Source: JALWSI01 sp964569095 [NCBI: uncultured Aquificales bacterium]
Lineage (GTDB): Bacteria; Thermosulfidibacterota; Thermosulfidibacteria; Thermosulfidibacterales
Direction of reading: 5' to 3'
Assembly (NCBI GenBank): GCA_964569095.1
Contig: CAZMTB010000090.1
Span: 1-6,722 of the forward strand
DNA: 6,722 bases
The notes below the pieces were generated by a model. The model had not been told where the DNA came from, searched no databases, and worked only from the letters and a program-made list of their open reading frames with translations. The translations under genes and the position numbers were made by a program. This document shows positions 6,217-6,722 of the stretch, piece by piece (positions within the stretch are counted from its first letter, which is position 1; each line of letters starts with the position of its first letter).

Positions 6217-6722
6217 ATGGAAGAAGAGTACCAGGGCTTTGGAGAGGCGTGGTACGTGGCAATAACAAAGCCCCGCCACGAGAAGGTGGTGGAGGAGATG
6301 CTGAGAAAGAAAGGGGTAGAGGTCTTTCTGCCCATAAGCGAGCAGGTGAGAAGATACAAGAGCGGAAGAAAGATAGTACGCCTACCCCTGTTCCCTCGCT
6401 ACCTCTTCGTGAGGTTCGACCCAAGGGAGAAACTACTCTACCACCGCATACTGGACGTTCCCAGCCTCCAGGGATTCATTAGATCAAAGGGCTCTGGAGG
6501 AATCTTGATACCTGCAGCAAGCGAAGAGGTGGAATCGCTGAAGGTGGTGGTGGCCTCAAAGATACCGGTGGCCGTCTTCCACGAGATGGAAGAGGGTCAA
6601 AAGGTAAGGGTGCTGGAAGGACCATTGAAAGGGGCCACAGGCGTGATAAGCCACATAGACCAGCAAGAGTGGAAACTGACGGTGAACGTAACCCTGCTGG
6701 GCCAATCGGTATCCGTTACCCT
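6217..6722 (+). CDS. NusG-family transcription antiterminator paralogue (RfaH/UpxY/LoaP-like), 3' end missing
   Basis: Proteins of this family bind elongating RNA polymerase and promote read-through, usually of one long operon. The window shows 168 complete codons and no stop. The NGN domain (about 11-117) has the paralogue pattern: AWYVAITKPRHEKVVEEML (11-29), GVEVFLPISEQVRR (33-46), then LPLFPRYLFVRFD (56-68). The partner-facing stretch continues through VPSLQGFIRS (81-90). A KOW domain begins at about 125 with EEGQKVRVLEGPLKGATGVI and continues to the edge. The 'KPRHEK' and 'LFPxYLFVRF' forms, and the short NGN domain, match specialised paralogues better than housekeeping NusG, which normally sits beside secE and ribosomal protein genes. 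Only a few C-terminal residues are likely missing. The ATG at 6217 has a good ribosome binding site and is 10 bp after lpxK, so the gene is probably co-transcribed with it. A link to a downstream polysaccharide or LPS operon is inferred. Confidence 0.88.
   Translation, partial: MEEEYQGFGEAWYVAITKPRHEKVVEEMLRKKGVEVFLPISEQVRRYKSGRKIVRLPLFPRYLFVRFDPREKLLYHRILDVPSLQGFIRSKGSGGILIPAASEEVESLKVVVASKIPVAVFHEMEEGQKVRVLEGPLKGATGVISHIDQQEWKLTVNVTLLGQSVSVT

Overview
The window looks like a Gram-negative bacterial chromosome. It carries lpxK (lipid A synthesis) and an outer-membrane type II secretion secretin, and all four genes are tightly packed. ATA (Ile) and AGG/AGA (Arg) codons are frequent and the proteins are rich in Glu, Lys and Arg. 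That style is common in thermophilic lineages such as thermophilic Desulfobacterota or neighbouring phyla. The lineage is an inference; no marker here fixes it.

Layout: two transcription units diverge from a 164-bp intergenic region (2329-2492). Leftward (minus strand) runs gspD, a T2SS secretin with a lipoprotein signal peptide. Its 3' end overlaps by 11 bp the start of a second gene, which encodes an exported protein of unknown function and is cut off by the window edge. Rightward (plus strand) runs valS (valyl-tRNA synthetase), then lpxK (lipid A 4'-kinase) starting on the base after the valS stop, then a NusG-family antiterminator paralogue (RfaH/UpxY/LoaP-like) starting 10 bp after lpxK. 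This last gene is cut off by the right edge about one codon into residue 169. No stretch over 300 bp lacks a gene, and I saw no RNA genes, mobile elements or CRISPR arrays.

How the genes fit together: valS is housekeeping. lpxK and the NusG paralogue suggest a cell-envelope or polysaccharide theme, because such paralogues usually promote read-through of long polysaccharide operons just downstream. The leftward unit concerns protein export across the outer membrane; the gene after gspD may be a substrate or accessory protein, but nothing in its sequence proves this.

No wholly new multi-gene system is evident. The most unusual signals are a perfect 12-bp inverted repeat inside lpxK, built from two GAATATTC palindromes 22 bp apart and sitting just after an extended -10-like TGCTACAAT; a second stem-loop at the very start of lpxK; dyads in the divergent intergenic region; and the lipobox on the secretin, which suggests it reaches the outer membrane without a separate pilotin.
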